A DNA stretch of 14,258 nucleotides from the NCBI GenBank assembly GCA_902493835.1, contig CABURG010000033.1, forward strand, positions 1-14,258, written 5' to 3'. The position numbers and the translations under genes were made by a program. How positions within the stretch are numbered: position 1 is the stretch's first letter; each line of letters begins with the position of its first letter. Source of the DNA: an uncultured Collinsella sp. (GTDB taxonomy: Bacteria; Actinomycetota; Coriobacteriia; Coriobacteriales; Coriobacteriaceae). Positions 7,217-13,857 of the stretch are shown piece by piece. The notes under the pieces were generated by a model that saw only the letters and a program-made list of their open reading frames with translations, had not been told where the DNA came from and ran no database searches.

Positions 7217-7939
7217 ATGGCTTCAGATGCAAAAAAGATTCTGCTGGTCGAGGATGAGAAGGCAATCCGTGACGCCGTCGCTGCCTATCTCGAGCGCGAA
7301 GGCTACTGGGTTGTGGGCGTCGGCGACGGCCAGTCCGCGATCGAGGAGTTCGAGAAGCATCAGTTCGACCTGGTCGTGCTCGACCTTATGCTCCCCAAGA
7401 TCCCCGGCGAGCGCGTTTGCCGCACCATTCGCGATACCTCGGATGTCCCCATCATCATGCTGACGGCTAAGGGCGAGATCGAGGACCGTATTATCGGTCT
7501 TGAGCTCGGCGCCGACGACTATCTGATTAAGCCGTTCTCGCCGCGCGAGCTCGTCGCCCGCGTTCGCGCTCTGTTCCGCCGTGCCCATCAGGCCGACGAG
7601 CCCGCCGTCGAGGTACTCGACTTCGGCGATCTGGTCATCGATATCTCGGGCCACAAGATCTTGGTCGAGGGCAAGGAAGTCGATCTGACGGCTTCCGAGT
7701 TCAAGCTGCTCACCACGCTTGCCCGCCATCCCGGCCGTGTGTATAACCGCATGGAGCTGGTCGAGAAAGTGCTCGGGTATGACTTTGAGGGCTATGAGCG
7801 CACTATCGATAGCCACGTGAAGAATCTTCGCGCCAAGCTGGGCGATGATCCCAAGAAGCCCAAGTGGCTCTACACCGTCCATGGTGTCGGCTATCGCTTC
7901 GAGGCTCCGGCCAAGACCGATAAGTCGGACGAGAAATAG
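7217..7939 (+). CDS. OmpR/PhoB-family response regulator
   Basis: A 240-residue DNA-binding regulator, phosphorylated by its partner kinase. The receiver domain (about 6-118) has acidic pair Glu12/Asp13, phospho-acceptor Asp56 (VVLDLMLP), Thr83 and Lys105 (LIKPFSP). The winged-helix effector domain (about 128-232) ends with the typical YTVHGVGYRF. Length is standard for the family. The ATG at 7217 is preferred because a CAGGGGGG site (about 7202-7209) lies at normal spacing; an in-frame TTG at 7196 would include that site inside the gene. The kinase gene begins 11 bases after the stop, so the two form an operon. Target genes cannot be read from this window and no repeated binding site was recognised. 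Confidence 0.95.
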   Translation: MASDAKKILLVEDEKAIRDAVAAYLEREGYWVVGVGDGQSAIEEFEKHQFDLVVLDLMLPKIPGERVCRTIRDTSDVPIIMLTAKGEIEDRIIGLELGADDYLIKPFSPRELVARVRALFRRAHQADEPAVEVLDFGDLVIDISGHKILVEGKEVDLTASEFKLLTTLARHPGRVYNRMELVEKVLGYDFEGYERTIDSHVKNLRAKLGDDPKKPKWLYTVHGVGYRFEAPAKTDKSDEK

Positions 7940-7950
7940 GGAAATCACAT

Positions 7951-9516
7951 ATGACACCTGCGCGCTTTGAAATCGGACAAAAGCACAAGCAGGAGAGCGA
8001 GGCGGGTTCCAAGGCTAGTTGGAACACGCCTCGTTCCGATTCACGGCCAACGATGAGCTATCCCTCGCGCATGGCACTTGCTTTTGCTCTGACATCGCTC
8101 ATGACGGTATTGGTGCTGGTGGGCGTTGTCTCTGTTGTGTGGGGCACAGTCTTTTCGGATTACACACGCTCCAATATCGTCGAAATCGCAAATTCCGCTG
8201 CCGAGAAGTTGGCAACCTCATATGAGGAAAACGGCTCTTGGACCGCGGGAGAACTGCGCACGGTCGCAACGTCGAGTTTGGTTTCCGACGATCTGGGCAT
8301 GCAGGTCGTCAATAAAAAGGGCGTGATCGTTTATGACGATTCCTGGCCCTCGGCAAGCGCCACCGCCGATGTACGCGAAAACCAGGCTACGACCGACGAC
8401 ACGAGCGGCAAGAGGGCATCGCATAGCCCGGTCTCGTCTGCTCCAACCGACTCCGATAGCGTTGCTAACGTCGAGATTGTAACGTCTTCTGGCGAGCATG
8501 TCGGACAGGTAAAGCTGTGGGCCATCGGCTCCGACGCTCTGCTCACCAAGGCGGACTCTGCGTTTAGGGAGAAGACCTTTAACGCCATGGCCCTCGCCGC
8601 GGTTGTTGCAATCTGCATTTCGGTCGTTATCGGATCGCTCGTGTCGCGCATGCTCACCAAGCCGATTCATCGTATCACCAGTACCGCAAAGCAAATCCGT
8701 GACGGCGACCTGTCGGCTCGCACGGGACTGCGCGGTGATGACGAGATCGATCAGCTGGGTGAGACCTTCGATGAGATGGCCACTTCGCTCGAGAAGGATA
8801 TGAAACACGAGAAGCGCCTGACCTCAGACGTTGCACACGAGCTTCGCACGCCGCTTATGGCCATGCTCGCAACGGTCGAGGCCATGCAGGATGGCGTGTA
8901 TCCCACCGACGATGAGCATTTGGAGACCGTTGCTTCCGAGACGCGTCGCTTGGCTCGTCTGGTGCAGCAGATGCTCGACCTGTCGCGCATGGAAAACAGC
9001 GCGGCTCCGCTCAACCTTGAGCCGGTGGACATGGTTCCTTTCGTGCGTTCCATCGTCAATGCCCAGGAGCGCCTGTTTGTCGACCGCGATCTGCGCCTGC
9101 GTTTTGCGGACGAGACCCAGGGTCACGACGATGTCGTCGAGGCCGATCCCGACATGATCACGCAATGTGTTATCAACCTCATGAGCAACGCCATGCGCTA
9201 CACCCCCGAGGGCGGTTGGGTCGTGGTGTCGGTGCTCAGTGACCGCAAGCACGTCAGCATTGCCGTTTCTGATACCGGTATCGGTATTGCCAAGGACGAT
9301 CTGTCGCGTATCTTCGGACGATTTTGGCGCGCCGATGCCAGCCGCGCCCGCGAAGCTGGCGGCCTGGGCGTCGGCCTCGCCGTGACCAAGCAGATCGTCG
9401 AGCGTCACCATGGCTACATATCCGTGGAGTCGGAGCTTGGAAAGGGTACGACTTTTACAATTCATCTGCCCCGCGAGCACACGGCAGACGCGGCATCTAC
9501 TACAATGGAGCACTAG
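7951..9516 (+). CDS. Membrane sensor histidine kinase (HAMP-HisKA-HATPase)
   Basis: A 521-residue partner of the upstream response regulator. It has a 40-residue hydrophilic cytosolic leader, membrane helix 1 (about 41-66), an extracellular sensor of about 140 residues including a Ser/Thr/Asp-rich stretch (about 133-170), helix 2 (about 211-233), a HAMP linker (about 234-287), and a HisKA domain with phospho-acceptor His296 in DVAHELRTPL. The ATPase domain follows (about 395-508) with N-box Asn409/Asn413, G1 DTGIGIA (441-447), FGRFWR, and G2 GGLGVGLAV (470-478). All catalytic elements look intact. The sensor domain matches no named type I recognise, so the stimulus is unknown. The start follows a weak AGGGA site. 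An internal Met at 35 is an alternative start that would remove most of the unusual leader. Confidence 0.93.
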   Translation: MTPARFEIGQKHKQESEAGSKASWNTPRSDSRPTMSYPSRMALAFALTSLMTVLVLVGVVSVVWGTVFSDYTRSNIVEIANSAAEKLATSYEENGSWTAGELRTVATSSLVSDDLGMQVVNKKGVIVYDDSWPSASATADVRENQATTDDTSGKRASHSPVSSAPTDSDSVANVEIVTSSGEHVGQVKLWAIGSDALLTKADSAFREKTFNAMALAAVVAICISVVIGSLVSRMLTKPIHRITSTAKQIRDGDLSARTGLRGDDEIDQLGETFDEMATSLEKDMKHEKRLTSDVAHELRTPLMAMLATVEAMQDGVYPTDDEHLETVASETRRLARLVQQMLDLSRMENSAAPLNLEPVDMVPFVRSIVNAQERLFVDRDLRLRFADETQGHDDVVEADPDMITQCVINLMSNAMRYTPEGGWVVVSVLSDRKHVSIAVSDTGIGIAKDDLSRIFGRFWRADASRAREAGGLGVGLAVTKQIVERHHGYISVESELGKGTTFTIHLPREHTADAASTTMEH

Positions 9517-9574
9517 CTTTTCGCTATTCGGTGAAGGAGGGGCTGCGTCCCTGCCGCTCCGAGTTTGCGAAAAC

Positions 9575-9599
9575 ATGCGGGAAAGAACCCGCATTTCTG
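9575..9599 (+). terminator. Possible weak terminator between the kinase gene and purC
   Basis: A perfect 7-bp stem ATGCGGG/CCCGCAT (9575-9581 with 9588-9594) has loop AAAGAA and is followed by TTCTG, a poor T tract. It lies in the 109-base gap before purC. It may terminate the two-component operon partially, or may be a leader hairpin of purC. Confidence 0.4.
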
Positions 9600-9625
9600 T
9601 CGTATTTAGGTAAGGAGTGACTCAC

Positions 9626-10513
9626 GTGACAACGATGGAGCGTCGTCCGGATTCCCGTGGCAAGGTTCGTGATATTTACGATGCCGGTGAAAACCTGCTG
9701 ATGGTCGCCACCGACCGCATTTCTGCGTTCGACTTCATTCTTCCCGACGAGATTCCGTTTAAGGGAGAGGTACTCAATCGCATCTCGGCATTCTGGTTCG
9801 ATAAGTTTGCCGACATCGTCCCCAACCATCTCGTTTCCATCGACCCGGCGGATTTCCCCGAGGAGTTTGCTGAGTATCGTGACTACCTCGCTGGCCGCGC
9901 CATGCTGGTTAAGAAGGCCCAGACGATTCCTATCGAGTGCATCGTCCGCGGCTATCTGACCGGTTCGGGCAAGAAGACCTACGACGAGAACGGCACCGTC
10001 TGCGGCATCCAGCTGCCTGAGGGCCTGACCGAGGCCTCCAAGCTTCCCGAGCCGCTGTTCACGCCGTCCACGAAGGCCGAGATCGGTGACCACGACGAGA
10101 ACATCTCGTTCGAGCGTTGCTGCGAGATCGTGGGCGAGGACATCGCCGCGCAGATTCGTGACCTTTCCCTCAAGATCTACAAGGCCGCTGCCGAGTACGC
10201 CGCGACCCGTGGCATCATCATTGCCGACACCAAGTTCGAGTTTGGTGTTATTGATGGCAAGGTCACGCTGATCGACGAGTGCCTCACGCCCGACTCCAGC
10301 CGTTTCTGGCCTGCTGTCAGCTATGAGGAGGGCAAGATCCAGCCTAGCTACGACAAGCAATTCGTCCGCAATTGGCTCAAAGCCAACTGGGATATGACGG
10401 GGGAGACCCCGCACCTGCCCGCCGAGGTCATCGATGGCACGTCCGAGCGCTATCGCGAGGCCTTCCAGATCATCACGGGCTCCCAGTTCACAAGCATGAA
10501 GGAGAACGCATAA
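9626..10513 (+). CDS. purC: Phosphoribosylaminoimidazole-succinocarboxamide (SAICAR) synthase
   Basis: A cytosolic purine-pathway enzyme joining CAIR and aspartate with ATP to give SAICAR, the substrate that PurB then cleaves. The 295-residue product shows RGKVRDIYDAG (11-21), ATDRISAFD (28-36), IPIECIVRGYLTGSG (101-115), IIIADTKFEFG (197-207) and LIDECLTPDSSRFW (215-228), all expected for the longer form of the family. The GTG at 9626 is chosen because AAGGAG (9612-9617) is eight bases upstream. The in-frame GTG at 9617 overlaps that site, and the ATG at 9635 lies too far from it. The next gene starts immediately after the stop codon. Confidence 0.96.
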   Translation: MTTMERRPDSRGKVRDIYDAGENLLMVATDRISAFDFILPDEIPFKGEVLNRISAFWFDKFADIVPNHLVSIDPADFPEEFAEYRDYLAGRAMLVKKAQTIPIECIVRGYLTGSGKKTYDENGTVCGIQLPEGLTEASKLPEPLFTPSTKAEIGDHDENISFERCCEIVGEDIAAQIRDLSLKIYKAAAEYAATRGIIIADTKFEFGVIDGKVTLIDECLTPDSSRFWPAVSYEEGKIQPSYDKQFVRNWLKANWDMTGETPHLPAEVIDGTSERYREAFQIITGSQFTSMKENA

Positions 10514-11089
10514 GTGAGTACCCGTAGCGCCACGAACAAGCGCACGCAATCCCACGAAGTTACCGGGGTTGCGCGCAAGTCCGCCGCATCTGCTAAACCC
10601 GCCCGCCAGGCAGCGAGCTCCGTTCGCGTCGTGCCGGCTTCGTCTAAAGCTCGCCGCAAAGAGCTCGAGAAGGGTGAAAACCTGGAAGGCCTTTCCAAGG
10701 AGGAGAAGCGCGCCCGCAAGGCCCAACAGCGTGCTCGCGAGGATCGTATCTACACGGTGTCGAATATTCTCCTCAAGCAGGACGAGGACTACACCAAGCG
10801 CCGTCGTATCTGGTGGGCCGTGCTCGCCATCGGCATGGTACTCGTCGTGGCAATTTGGGCTTCGCTCTACTTCGCTCCCGGCGGCACGGTGTCCAGTCCC
10901 GCCCAGATGGTCGGCATCGTTTTGTCCTATGTCATCATCTTAGGTGACTTTATCTTCGACTTCGTTCGTATTCGTCCCCTGCGCAACATGTACCGCACGC
11001 AGGCCGAGGGCATGTCCGAGAACAAGCTCAACGCTCTTATCGAACGCTCGGCTGCCGAGGAGGACAAGAAGGACTCCAAGAAGAAGTAG
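10514..11089 (+). CDS. Small basic membrane protein of unknown function
   Basis: A 191-residue protein with a long, strongly basic, Ala/Ser/Lys/Arg-rich cytosolic N-terminus (1-98), including a Lys/Arg/Glu-rich probable helix or coiled coil (about 42-78). Two membrane helices follow (about 99-120 and 131-152), and then a charged C-terminal tail ending in a lysine cluster. No family motif is recognised. The GTG start follows the purC stop with no gap and uses AAGGAG at 10499-10504 within the last purC codons, so it is co-transcribed and probably co-translated with purC. A strong terminator follows. The basic tail could contact nucleic acid or acidic lipid, but that is speculation. Confidence 0.82.
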   Translation: MSTRSATNKRTQSHEVTGVARKSAASAKPARQAASSVRVVPASSKARRKELEKGENLEGLSKEEKRARKAQQRAREDRIYTVSNILLKQDEDYTKRRRIWWAVLAIGMVLVVAIWASLYFAPGGTVSSPAQMVGIVLSYVIILGDFIFDFVRIRPLRNMYRTQAEGMSENKLNALIERSAAEEDKKDSKKK

Positions 11090-11121
11090 CGTTTGTATCC
11101 ATACATATCGCTAAGATATAA

Positions 11122-11150
11122 GGCGCGTCGTTTTTGCGGCGCGCCTTTTT
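11122..11150 (+). terminator. Intrinsic terminator of the purC operon
   Basis: A 9-bp GC-rich stem GGCGCGTCG/CGGCGCGCC with one G-U pair encloses loop TTTTTG and is followed by TTTTT. It lies 33 bases after the membrane-protein stop and directly before the aminopeptidase gene. Confidence 0.92.
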
Positions 11151-11178
11151 ACTGTTCTATAGATAGATGGAGTGGCAC

Positions 11179-12459
11179 ATGATTCGAGCTGCCCTGACGG
11201 TCGAAGAGGCTCTGGAGGGCATGAAGGCCCTGGAGCCCAAGATTAAAAACTACGCGCGCCTGGTCGTCCGCAAGGGCGTAAACGTCAAGCCCGGCCAGGA
11301 GGTCGTCGTTCAGTCTCCGGTCGAGTGCGCGCCGTTTGCGCGCGTGGTGGTCGCGGAGGCCTATGCTGCCGGCGCCGGCCACGTGACGGTCATTTGGGCC
11401 GATGATGCCGTGACGAGGCTCACGTACGAGCGTGTCGAGAAAAGCTATTTTGAGCAGACACCCGAGTGGAAGCGCATGCAGCTGGATTCCTTGGCTCAGG
11501 ATGGTGCCTGCTTTGTCTTTATCGAGGGTGCGGATCCCGCGGCCCTCAAGGGCATCGATCCAGCCAAGCCGGCCGCGGCATCAAAGGCGAGGAATACGCA
11601 GTGCAAAGTTTTCCGCCGTGGACTGGATTACAACATCAATCCGTGGTGCATCGCCGGCGCTCCGGTCGTGGCTTGGGCGCACGAGGTGTTCCCGGGAGAC
11701 GCCGATGAGGTTGCAATCTATAAGCTGTGGAATGCGATTCTGCACACCGCGCGCGCCGATGGCCAGGACCCAGAGAGCGACTGGGAACTCCATGACGCCG
11801 CATTCGAAAAGAACCTGCGTTTCCTGAACGACAATCGTTTCGACTGCCTGCATTACACCGCGGCAAATGGAACCGATCTGACGATTGGCATGACGAAAGG
11901 TCACGAGTGGGCCGGCGGCAAGGGCAAGACGCCCGATGGGCACCCCTTCTTCCCCAACATTCCCACCGAGGAAGTCTTCACTTCGCCCGATCGCATGCGC
12001 GCCGACGGTATCGTGTACTCGGCCATGCCGCTCATCCACCACGGCAATAAAGTCGATGATTTTTGGATTAAGTTCGAGGGCGGCCGCGTGGTGGACTACG
12101 ACGCCCGCGTGGGCAAGGCAACGCTCGCAAGTATCATCGATACTGACGAGGGCGCTGCTCACCTGGGAGAGGTCGCGCTCATTTCCAAGAACACGCCGAT
12201 CCGCGAAAGTGGTGTTCTGTTCTACGATACGCTCTATGACGAGAACGCTAGCTGCCATCTCGCGCTAGGTGTCGGTTTCCCCGAATGCATCGAGGGTGGG
12301 TATGACATGTCCAAGGAGGAGCTCCTGGAGCATGGCGTTAACGTCTCGAGCACGCACGTCGATTTTATGATCGGCACGGACGACATCGATATTGCGGGCA
12401 TTACGCCTGATGGACGTGAAGTTGTGATTTTCCAGAACGGCCAATGGAGTTGGGAATAG
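11179..12459 (+). CDS. M29-family (AmpS-like) metallo-aminopeptidase
   Basis: A 426-residue cytosolic leucyl-type aminopeptidase of family M29 that removes N-terminal residues from peptides using two metal ions. The metal-site motifs are visible: PTEEVFTSP (262-270; Glu265 or Glu264), LGEVAL (Glu331), ASCHLALG (His360) and STHVDFMIG (His393, Asp395). The GHVTVIWADD segment near residue 67 and the DGREVVIFQNGQW C-terminus also fit. Length is close to the usual 410. The ATG at 11179 is preferred because GGAG at 11169-11172 is six bases upstream; the ATG at 11167 lacks a ribosome binding site. It stands alone after a strong terminator, and its stop codon overlaps the spacer of the tRNA-Lys promoter. 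Confidence 0.94.
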   Translation: MIRAALTVEEALEGMKALEPKIKNYARLVVRKGVNVKPGQEVVVQSPVECAPFARVVVAEAYAAGAGHVTVIWADDAVTRLTYERVEKSYFEQTPEWKRMQLDSLAQDGACFVFIEGADPAALKGIDPAKPAAASKARNTQCKVFRRGLDYNINPWCIAGAPVVAWAHEVFPGDADEVAIYKLWNAILHTARADGQDPESDWELHDAAFEKNLRFLNDNRFDCLHYTAANGTDLTIGMTKGHEWAGGKGKTPDGHPFFPNIPTEEVFTSPDRMRADGIVYSAMPLIHHGNKVDDFWIKFEGGRVVDYDARVGKATLASIIDTDEGAAHLGEVALISKNTPIRESGVLFYDTLYDENASCHLALGVGFPECIEGGYDMSKEELLEHGVNVSSTHVDFMIGTDDIDIAGITPDGREVVIFQNGQWSWE

Positions 12460-12478
12460 TCCCAGACCGTGGTACAAT
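12450..12478 (+). promoter_or_regulatory. Promoter of tRNA-Lys
   Basis: -35 TTGGGA (12450-12455, four of six consensus bases) and -10 TACAAT (12473-12478, five of six) are separated by 17 bases. The tRNA starts 10 bases after the -10 box. The -35 box lies inside the last codons of the aminopeptidase gene, so transcription of that gene may interfere with or feed into the tRNA. Confidence 0.72.
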
Positions 12479-12487
12479 GCCACCCGC

Positions 12488-12563
12488 GGGCCGTTAGCTC
12501 AGCTGGCAGAGCAGGGGACTTTTAATCCCAAGGTCCAGGGTTCGAACCCCTGACGGCCCACCA
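12488..12563 (+). tRNA. tRNA-Lys (anticodon TTT), CCA encoded
   Basis: The acceptor stem GGGCCGT pairs perfectly with ACGGCCC, followed by discriminator A and encoded CCA. Anticodon loop CTTTTAA places TTT at 12521-12523, decoding AAA and AAG. The T-arm is CAGGG, TTCGAAC, CCCTG. Position 27-43 of the anticodon stem is a G-A mismatch. Length is 76 bases. Its last 20 bases overlap a direct repeat found again at 12722-12740. Confidence 0.97.
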
Positions 12564-12631
12564 TAGAATAGAAAGCGATCAACTCCGGTTGGTCGCTTTT
12601 TTTTGTTGCCGGTGCACGGGTTCGAACCCGT
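12562..12631 (+). repeat. tRNA-Lys downstream flank, copy A
   Basis: This 70-base segment (end of the tRNA CCA, terminator, then a 16-base perfect palindrome ACGGGTTCGAACCCGT at 12616-12631) recurs at 13848-13916. Differences are three substitutions plus small changes in the T tract. The last 27 bases are identical in both copies. The two copies bracket the AT-rich TraX islet. Confidence 0.9.
12572..12604 (+). terminator. Intrinsic terminator of tRNA-Lys
   Basis: A 12-bp stem AAAGCGATCAAC/GTTGGTCGCTTT (one T-G pair) with loop TCCG runs straight into a T tract totalling eight T, from the stem's last three T to position 12604. Confidence 0.94.
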
Positions 12632-12741
12632 CGGGGCGCGGAGCTGAGTAAACGCGTGAGCGTTTGCCAGTGCAGCGCGCAAGGCGCGAAAGCGCCGCAG
12701 CGGCCGCCTGCGGAGCAGGCTGAACCCCTGACGGCCCACCC
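12606..12741. repeat. Structured tRNA-Lys downstream unit: inverted T-arm, three hairpins, exact tRNA 3' end
   Basis: The unit opens with a palindromic T-arm-like block (GGGTTCGAACCC at 12618-12629, shared in inverse sense with tRNA-Lys). It continues with three perfect hairpins: 12650-12665 (6 bp, loop GTGA), 12683-12696 (5 bp, loop GAAA) and 12706-12720 (6 bp, loop GGA). It ends with a 19-base exact copy (12722-12740) of the tRNA-Lys 3' end. Layout, hairpin order and partial sequence match the unit after tRNA-Gly at 3871-4011 (for example AAACGCG, GAGC, and GCAAGG blocks). It is GC-rich, unlike the islet that follows. Confidence 0.6.
12722..12740 (+). repeat. 19-base direct copy of the tRNA-Lys 3' end (att-like)
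   Basis: GAACCCCTGACGGCCCACC here is identical to 12544-12562 within tRNA-Lys, 178 bases upstream. A duplicated tRNA 3' end running up to the CCA is the classical footprint of tyrosine-recombinase integration, but no integrase gene is present in the window. It immediately precedes the ribosome binding site of the TraX gene. Confidence 0.75.
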
Positions 12742-12758
12742 AAAGAAAGGAAAAAGAA

Positions 12759-13556
12759 ATGAAAACTGATAGATACGGAATTAGCGGCAGCACATTAAAG
12801 ATAATAGCGGCCATCTCGATGGTTCTCGATCATGTAAGCAGGATCGTCCTGACCAATGGAATCATGACTCACGCATCGTACAATCAGATATCAGACGAAC
12901 AGTGGGCGATTCTAAGCGAGGCTTCGGATGTGCTTCATGTTTTTGGCAGAATTGCATTTCCCTTATTTTGCTTTTTGATAGTTGAGGGATTTTTGCATAC
13001 TCATGACATAAAGAAGTACCTGCGGAATATGCTTGTCTTCGCAATCATTGCGGAGCCCATATACGATTTCGTTCAAACCGGGCAGCTATTTGACCTTCGG
13101 CAACAGAATGTTATGTATGAGCTCCTGCTTTCCTTGGTCTTTTTGATTATTCTGGAAAAGATACAAAGTCTTTCAAAATGGAAGAGGCACATTGCAGAAA
13201 TTGCTCTGATTGTTTTGACAGCGCTGGCAGCTGAATACACTAAGCTGGATGGCGGTGTGTATGGCATTCTGCTTGTGGCTGCATTCTATTTATTCCACGA
13301 CAGCAAAGCTAAGATGTTCTTTGCTGCAGTATGTGCAGTGCTCCTTTCGTCATGCCATATAATTGGTGGCGGATTTGAGTTCACTACAGCTAATATTTTT
13401 AATCCTGATGTTGCCGCCGCGATAATTTCGTTGTTGCTTATCAATCTTTATAATGGCAAGCGAGGGCTGAAGCTGAAATATTTCTTCTACATTTTCTATC
13501 CGGCACATCTTGCTCTGCTTTATGGTGTCTCACTTATTGTTTTGAACTGTCTTTAA
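12759..13556 (+). CDS. TraX-family integral membrane protein (predicted acyltransferase)
   Basis: A 265-residue polytopic protein of the TraX family (Pfam TraX). F-plasmid TraX N-acetylates pilin; the many chromosomal homologues in Gram-positive gut bacteria have no proven substrate. Supporting features are SMVLDHVSR (20-28, Asp24/His25), GRIAFPLFCFLIVEGFLHTHDIKKYLRN (split between 63 and 90), an AEPIYDF segment (98-104), and the closing KYFFYIFYPAHLALL region (240-254), plus roughly eight to nine hydrophobic helices. The ATG at 12759 follows an AAAGGA-type site about eight bases upstream. Codon use and base composition are clearly more AT-rich than the genes on either side, suggesting acquisition by transfer. 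No pilin, relaxase or other conjugation gene is nearby, so a conjugative role is doubtful. A terminator stands between it and tRNA-Lys; its own promoter was not found. Confidence 0.88.
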   Translation: MKTDRYGISGSTLKIIAAISMVLDHVSRIVLTNGIMTHASYNQISDEQWAILSEASDVLHVFGRIAFPLFCFLIVEGFLHTHDIKKYLRNMLVFAIIAEPIYDFVQTGQLFDLRQQNVMYELLLSLVFLIILEKIQSLSKWKRHIAEIALIVLTALAAEYTKLDGGVYGILLVAAFYLFHDSKAKMFFAAVCAVLLSSCHIIGGGFEFTTANIFNPDVAAAIISLLLINLYNGKRGLKLKYFFYIFYPAHLALLYGVSLIVLNCL

Positions 13557-13578
13557 AAACTCTCAAACAAGTCTCTGA

Positions 13579-13857
13579 AAGCAGAAACAAATTGACCCTA
13601 AGACTGCTTGTGAATTTCCGGAAGACCTGAGAGATGCGAGGATAGACAACGAGGGCTGCAGAAAGATGCTTCTCAGTTCTCTGGCGGATCGCATGAATCT
13701 GTATGAGGATCACTTCCACACACTCATTAATAACAGTGATAAACACGGCAGATCCTCAAAACATGAGACTGCGAAGGTCGAAAGATGCTTCGAAAGCATG
13801 AATGGCAGCGAGAAAACGAGTTCGGAAGCACCCTCTGGATGCTCCAGCATAGAATAG
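13579..13857 (+). pseudogene. 5'-truncated reading frame in the islet, product unknown
   Basis: A frame of 92 codons is open from after a TGA at 13576-13578 to a TAG at 13855-13857. It begins without a plausible start; the first ATG is at 13666, giving 63 residues, without a good ribosome binding site. The residues look protein-like in the first two thirds (PEDLRDARIDNEGCRKMLL, then SLADRMNLYEDHFHTLI), with amphipathic helical character, then become low-complexity Ser/Glu/Lys. The stop codon lies inside copy B of the tRNA-Lys flank, so the 3' end is a chimeric junction. I do not recognise the family. Best read as a remnant of a larger gene, possibly of the element that brought the TraX gene. 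Confidence 0.4.

Noticed and set aside
7223..7957. A 244-codon open frame opposite the response regulator
   Set aside because: Antisense shadow of a gene with all expected catalytic residues.
9531..9620. A possible leader peptide (GTG start) ahead of purC, ending at the purC ribosome binding site
   Set aside because: There is no ribosome binding site for it, and it is just the tail of a frame overlapping the kinase gene. No attenuator structure depends on it.
9524..10726. A 400-codon open frame on the minus strand opposite purC and the next gene
   Set aside because: It crosses two well-supported plus-strand genes and shows only antisense-type composition, with no motif.
12494..12814. A 106-codon minus-strand frame whose end reads like GVRTLDLGIKSPLLCQLS
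   Set aside because: That peptide is simply the antisense translation of tRNA-Lys, a well-known source of false proteins. The rest runs across the hairpin unit and the start of the TraX gene.
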